From NCBI GenBank assembly GCA_012841735.1, contig DUUE01000116.1, positions 1 to 9,219 on the forward strand: a stretch of 9,219 bases of DNA. The letters are read 5' to 3'. This DNA is from Bacillota bacterium (GTDB lineage Bacteria; Bacillota; Dethiobacteria; Dethiobacterales; Dethiobacteraceae). The notes below the pieces were generated by a model. The model was given only the letters and a program-made list of their open reading frames with translations. It searched no databases and was not told where the DNA came from. Made by a program: the position numbers and the translations under genes. This document shows positions 5,760 to 9,219 of the stretch, piece after piece (the first letter of the stretch is position 1; every line of letters begins with the position of its first letter).

Positions 5760-6413
5760 AAACAGGGAGAAGAGATGACGCTTACACATGAAGCCGCCCG
5801 GGCCATCTCCGCTGAAAAAGTTGCAGCATTGCCCGCCACACCGACACAGTTTCGTTGTTCCATCTGCGGCAAAATATGCGTCAGCCTTGAGGATTTAAAA
5901 TTCCACTGTGCACATGAACACCCGGATTCCGTTGCCCCGCTGACAGTCACGCTCACTGTTAACGGCAAAGAGTGTGAAGTTTTAATCGAACCCCACTGGA
6001 CACTGCAGCGCGCGCTCCAGTTTCAGCTGGGGCTGACGGGCGCAAAACAAATGTGCGACCGTGGAGCCTGCGGTTCCTGTACCGTCATCATGGACGGACG
6101 TGCCGTCCTTTCATGTACTGTACTGGCCGCAGAATGTGAGGGCAAACGGATAGAGACTGTAGAAGGTATTGCCGCCAATCCCAAATGGAAGCCGCTCATT
6201 GATGCATACTGCAAGTGGGATGCCATGCAATGCGGTTATTGCACACCCGGTTTCCTGGTAACCGCCAAAGCACTTTTGGACAGGAACCCGCATCCCACGG
6301 AGGAAGAGTGCCGGGCCGCCCTGTCAGGCAATATTTGCATTTGCGGAACATATCCCCGCCATTCCCAGGCAATTCTGGAGGCAACACTGAAAATGGCGCA
6401 AGGAGGCGAGTAG
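5739..6413 (+). CDS. molybdenum hydroxylase [2Fe-2S] subunit with N-terminal zinc-finger-like extension
   Basis: This 224-residue protein is the iron-sulfur subunit of a xanthine dehydrogenase/aldehyde oxidoreductase-type enzyme, passing electrons from the molybdenum centre to FAD. The plant-ferredoxin-like domain begins at about residue 68 and binds the first cluster through C106, C111, C114 and C126. The helical domain binds the second through C165, C168, C200 and C202, ending in the ICICGTYPRHSQAI form of the family motif. Typical subunits have about 150-165 residues. The extra 60-65 residues at the N-terminus hold a C2H2 pattern, F38-x-C40-x2-C43-x12-H56-x4-H61, with Leu53 at the usual core position. 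This is not part of the standard fold; its role (metal binding, docking or regulation) is unknown. The gene is first in the operon, one base before the large subunit. Confidence 0.93.
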   Translation: MSRGGQMKQGEEMTLTHEAARAISAEKVAALPATPTQFRCSICGKICVSLEDLKFHCAHEHPDSVAPLTVTLTVNGKECEVLIEPHWTLQRALQFQLGLTGAKQMCDRGACGSCTVIMDGRAVLSCTVLAAECEGKRIETVEGIAANPKWKPLIDAYCKWDAMQCGYCTPGFLVTAKALLDRNPHPTEEECRAALSGNICICGTYPRHSQAILEATLKMAQGGE

Positions 6414-6414
6414 A

Positions 6415-8772
6415 ATGGCAGATTTAGCTGGTGCCAACGGGCAAAGAGAACATTTCCGTGTCGTCGGCAAGCCCAATCTTCCCGGCAGGCTTTCTTATGC
6501 CATGGCTACGGGTATTGCAAAGTTCGGCATAGACTATGTGCTTCCCAATATGCTGCATGCAAAATTCCTGCGCAGCCCTTACGCCCATGCCAGGGTGGTC
6601 CGGGTGGATACGGCAAAAGCCAGGACCATTCCCGGTGTTGTTGATATACTTACCTGGGAAGACGCCGACGTCAAAGACTTGAGCAGTTTCGGTGAAAGCT
6701 TTGGCACACCCAAGCCCTGGCTTGACAATGTGGCTGAACATGAAGGCCAGGAAGTGGCCGTAATTGTTGTGGCTGAAAGCGAAGACATCTGTGAAGAGGC
6801 TTTAAGACAGCTGGATGTTGAATGGGAAGTACTGCCGCATATTGTGGATATTCTTGAGGGGAAGGAGCCGGATGCCCCGGTAATCAGGCCTGGTGCAAGC
6901 CCGGTACAGCCCTTTGGCCCTCCCGGCGTCAAGCCGCCCGAGAAAAAAGGCAATGTCACCACTGTTACCACCGTACAGGGAGACATTGAAGCGGGCTTTG
7001 CAGAAGCGGACCATGTTATTGAATACGATTTAAAGCTGCCGGCCTTTGCTTCCCATATGCCCAACCCCTCCGGTTCAGTGGCCTGGTGGGAAGAAAATCC
7101 TTACCTGGGTGAAGGCAAAGCATTGCATATTGAAGGTGCCGTGCGGGAAAGACGGGCAATCAGCGCCATGTACAAAGTGCCCCTGGAAAAGACGATCCAA
7201 AAAGGATTATTTATGGGTGGCAAATATTGCGACTGGGGTTTGAGAAAATCTCAGGAAATCACACCGCTGTTGTCCAAAAGAACCGGCAGACCGGTACGCT
7301 GTGTCAATAAACGCGAAGATCACTATGACTTTTTAATGAAAGAGCGTTATATGTACCTGAAAGTAGGCTTCAAGGAAAACGGCTTAATTACCGCCATTGA
7401 CGACTATTCCATTGCCGACGGCGGCGTCACGGGCAGTTCGTCTTTCGGAACTACGGGTGACCAAAGGTACGGACCTTATTTTACCCTCAGATGCAAAAAC
7501 ATCAGGCAGAGCATGGACATTGTCGACAGCAACCGCGGCAAAATGTATGTCAGCGGTCAGCACTGTCCTTTCAACTGGGACTCCGGTACCATGGCCATCT
7601 ACTTAATTGCTGAAAAGCTGGGGAAAGACCCCATCGAAATCGCCAGGATCAACCTGCACGGTCCCACCTCCCAGGATGACCCCAACCCTGTCCCCAGTTT
7701 CGAAGCTTGTATTGAAGCCGGCAAAAAGCTGATGAACTGGAACTGGCATCCGGCCGGCACCAAAAAACTGCCGGACGGCAGAATGCACGGCGCCAGCTTC
7801 CGTTATCAGATGTGCCCGCGGCATGCCTTTTCCGGTTATGAAGCCAAATTGGAACTGCGTGACGGTGTGGTACGCATGCCGACACAGGGACCTGTCTTTG
7901 GCGTCTATGCCGTTGAAGTCAACGCCATGGTGGCGGCGGAAGAGTTGGGGCTCAACTATGAAGATATCAGGGTAGATTTTGATTACAGAGAAAAATTTAC
8001 TCCTGTCGGCGGCGGCTCCGACGGCACCACGGCTTCCGCCTGGGTCATGAAAGAATGCGCACATAAATTAAAGCGCATGATTCTTGAGGCCGCCCTTGAA
8101 GAGGCGGAAAATCCGCCCCAGCCTATTTCCATGTTTGCTCCGCCCAGGCCGCCCAGCCCCTTTAAAGGCAAAGGGCTTAAACCGGAAGATTTGGATCTGC
8201 AGGACGGCAAAGTGGTACTTAAATCCGATCCCGGCGTCGGTGTTCCCCTTGCCGAGGCTGTAACACAAAACCTGGTGGCCACTTATGCAGGCAGACCTCC
8301 CACAGCTTTATGGACACTGGGCATGGGCAGAATGCTCGACACTATGAATGCTGCGTTCTGTGAAGTGGCTGTAGATACGGAAACCGGTGAAGTGGAAATC
8401 CTGCGTTTCGGTGCAGTTGCGGACCCGGGTAAAATCATGCGTCTTACTTCACTGGAAAGCCAGATTGACCAGGTTATGTATTTCAGTCAGGGCTGCCAGC
8501 TGCTGGAAGACTATGTGTATGATAAAAAGACCGGTGTGAAGCTCAACAATAATATGATTGATTACAAAAAGCCGGGCATGCTTGATATCCCCCATGTGGA
8601 CCGCAAATTCCTGGAAACACGCGCCGGCAATGCGGCTTACGGGGCAAGCGGCATCAGCCATTCACTGGCCAATACACATCTGGTCATTATTGCCATCCAT
8701 AACGCGATCGGCGTCTGGGTTGATCCGCCGGCAACGCCGGATAAAATCCTGAAGGCGCTGGGCAAGGCATAG
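6415..8772 (+). CDS. molybdenum hydroxylase molybdopterin-binding large subunit, divergent
   Basis: This 785-residue protein is the catalytic subunit of the same enzyme. The N-terminal domain (about 15-145) has the usual 'G...Y..D...pnmLhakflRSPyAHArv..vDt..A...PGV' pattern, and the molybdopterin-binding domains follow from about residue 180. Divergence is marked. The GGGFGGK loop reads GLFMGGK (264-270). The usual 'H.p.EPH' segment reads HMPNPSG (214-220). The C-terminal motif G-A-x-G-x-G-E, whose Glu is the catalytic base in characterised members, reads GASGISH (743-749), with His749 in its place. The overall architecture, length and C-terminal tail (PPATPDKILKAL) are normal, so it is not a decayed gene. 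AAGGAGGCGAG lies just upstream, overlapping the end of the small-subunit gene. Substrate unknown; the superfamily includes purine, aldehyde, CO and aromatic-CoA enzymes. Confidence 0.92.
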   Translation: MADLAGANGQREHFRVVGKPNLPGRLSYAMATGIAKFGIDYVLPNMLHAKFLRSPYAHARVVRVDTAKARTIPGVVDILTWEDADVKDLSSFGESFGTPKPWLDNVAEHEGQEVAVIVVAESEDICEEALRQLDVEWEVLPHIVDILEGKEPDAPVIRPGASPVQPFGPPGVKPPEKKGNVTTVTTVQGDIEAGFAEADHVIEYDLKLPAFASHMPNPSGSVAWWEENPYLGEGKALHIEGAVRERRAISAMYKVPLEKTIQKGLFMGGKYCDWGLRKSQEITPLLSKRTGRPVRCVNKREDHYDFLMKERYMYLKVGFKENGLITAIDDYSIADGGVTGSSSFGTTGDQRYGPYFTLRCKNIRQSMDIVDSNRGKMYVSGQHCPFNWDSGTMAIYLIAEKLGKDPIEIARINLHGPTSQDDPNPVPSFEACIEAGKKLMNWNWHPAGTKKLPDGRMHGASFRYQMCPRHAFSGYEAKLELRDGVVRMPTQGPVFGVYAVEVNAMVAAEELGLNYEDIRVDFDYREKFTPVGGGSDGTTASAWVMKECAHKLKRMILEAALEEAENPPQPISMFAPPRPPSPFKGKGLKPEDLDLQDGKVVLKSDPGVGVPLAEAVTQNLVATYAGRPPTALWTLGMGRMLDTMNAAFCEVAVDTETGEVEILRFGAVADPGKIMRLTSLESQIDQVMYFSQGCQLLEDYVYDKKTGVKLNNNMIDYKKPGMLDIPHVDRKFLETRAGNAAYGASGISHSLANTHLVIIAIHNAIGVWVDPPATPDKILKALGKA

Positions 8773-8781
8773 GAGGTATAT

Positions 8782-9219
8782 ATGAGACCATTTAACCATA
8801 TCAATGCAAAGTCACTGGAAGAAGCGGCGGCTGTTCTCGGCAAAGGCAAAAGCTCGCTGAATGCGGGCGGCACCGACCTGATCGGTACACTGAAAGACAA
8901 TATTCTGCCGGATTACCCTGCCACGGTGGTGAACATTAAGTCTGTTCCCGGACTTGATTATATTAAAGAAGAAGACGGCATGCTGAAAATCGGAGCGGTA
9001 ACCCGTCTGGCCGATATTGCGGAAAGCCCTGTGGTCAGGGAAAAGTATACCGCCCTGGCACAAGCCGCCGGGCACGCCGCTGCACCCAATATCCGCAACA
9101 TGGGAACAATGGGCGGCAATCTTGCCCAGCTTAACCGCTGCTGGTACTTTCGCAAACCGGAAAACCGTTTTTACTGTATCCGCAAAGGCGGCCATACCTG
9201 CTTTGCCGCCACGGGTGAA
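8782..9219 (+). CDS. molybdenum hydroxylase FAD-binding subunit, partial at window end
   Basis: The first 146 codons of the FAD subunit are present and the gene runs off the window. ATG 8782 follows TAGGAGGTA at 8770-8777, nine bases after the large-subunit stop. The FAD-binding segments are NAGGTDLIG (27-35) and IRNMGTMGGNLAQ (104-116), both typical of CoxM/XdhB-like proteins. Next come RCWYFR (C120), FYCIRKGG (C132) and TCFAATGE (C140). This Cys arrangement resembles PaoB of periplasmic aldehyde oxidoreductase and HcrB of 4-hydroxybenzoyl-CoA reductase, which bind an extra [4Fe-4S] cluster in an inserted loop. A fourth Cys would lie beyond the window. If so, the enzyme would carry three Fe-S clusters besides FAD and the Mo cofactor. 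The subunit normally has about 280-320 residues. Confidence 0.9.
   Translation, partial: MRPFNHINAKSLEEAAAVLGKGKSSLNAGGTDLIGTLKDNILPDYPATVVNIKSVPGLDYIKEEDGMLKIGAVTRLADIAESPVVREKYTALAQAAGHAAAPNIRNMGTMGGNLAQLNRCWYFRKPENRFYCIRKGGHTCFAATGE

Noticed and set aside
1..9219. CRISPR arrays, tRNA or rRNA genes, insertion sequences
   Set aside because: No repeat-spacer pattern, no tRNA/rRNA sequence and no transposase or terminal inverted repeats are seen, including around the ABC deletion scar.

Overview
The window looks like a chromosomal segment of a Gram-positive, probably anaerobic, Bacillota bacterium of the Clostridia type. The signs are strong AGGAGG-type ribosome binding sites, a lipoprotein-anchored ABC solute-binding protein, a YkvI-family membrane protein and a moderate-GC coding style. 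The taxon is an inference from gene families, not from a marker gene.

Layout. Positions 16-937 hold an unrecognised two-helix membrane protein (+) and a convergent flavodoxin-family protein (-) whose 3' ends overlap by 17 bases. Positions 938-1333 are non-coding and carry a good promoter, a 14-base palindrome and two stem-loops, the second a clear intrinsic terminator; this looks like a transcription-attenuation leader. Positions 1334-3084 hold the remains of an iron-complex/cobalamin-type ABC importer. The permease is broken after about 113 residues and joined out of frame to the C-terminal half of its ATPase, while the solute-binding lipoprotein downstream is intact. Positions 3103-5323 (-) encode a YkvI-like transporter and, upstream of it, a membrane-bound GGDEF diguanylate cyclase with intact active-site and inhibitory-site motifs.

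Positions 5324-5738 are a divergent intergenic region with a promoter and a long leader. From 5739 to the window end runs a tightly packed three-gene operon (+) for a molybdenum hydroxylase of the xanthine dehydrogenase/aldehyde oxidoreductase superfamily: a [2Fe-2S] subunit, a molybdopterin subunit, and an FAD subunit cut by the window end. By family knowledge, electrons would pass from the Mo centre through two [2Fe-2S] clusters to FAD.

The most unusual part is this last operon. The [2Fe-2S] subunit carries an extra N-terminal region with a C2H2 zinc-finger-like motif of textbook spacing. The molybdopterin subunit lacks the glutamate expected at the catalytic position (His in its place) and has altered forms of other family motifs. 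Together these suggest a divergent, possibly uncharacterised branch of the family, with an unknown substrate. The second point of interest is the collapsed ABC transporter behind an apparently intact attenuation leader.
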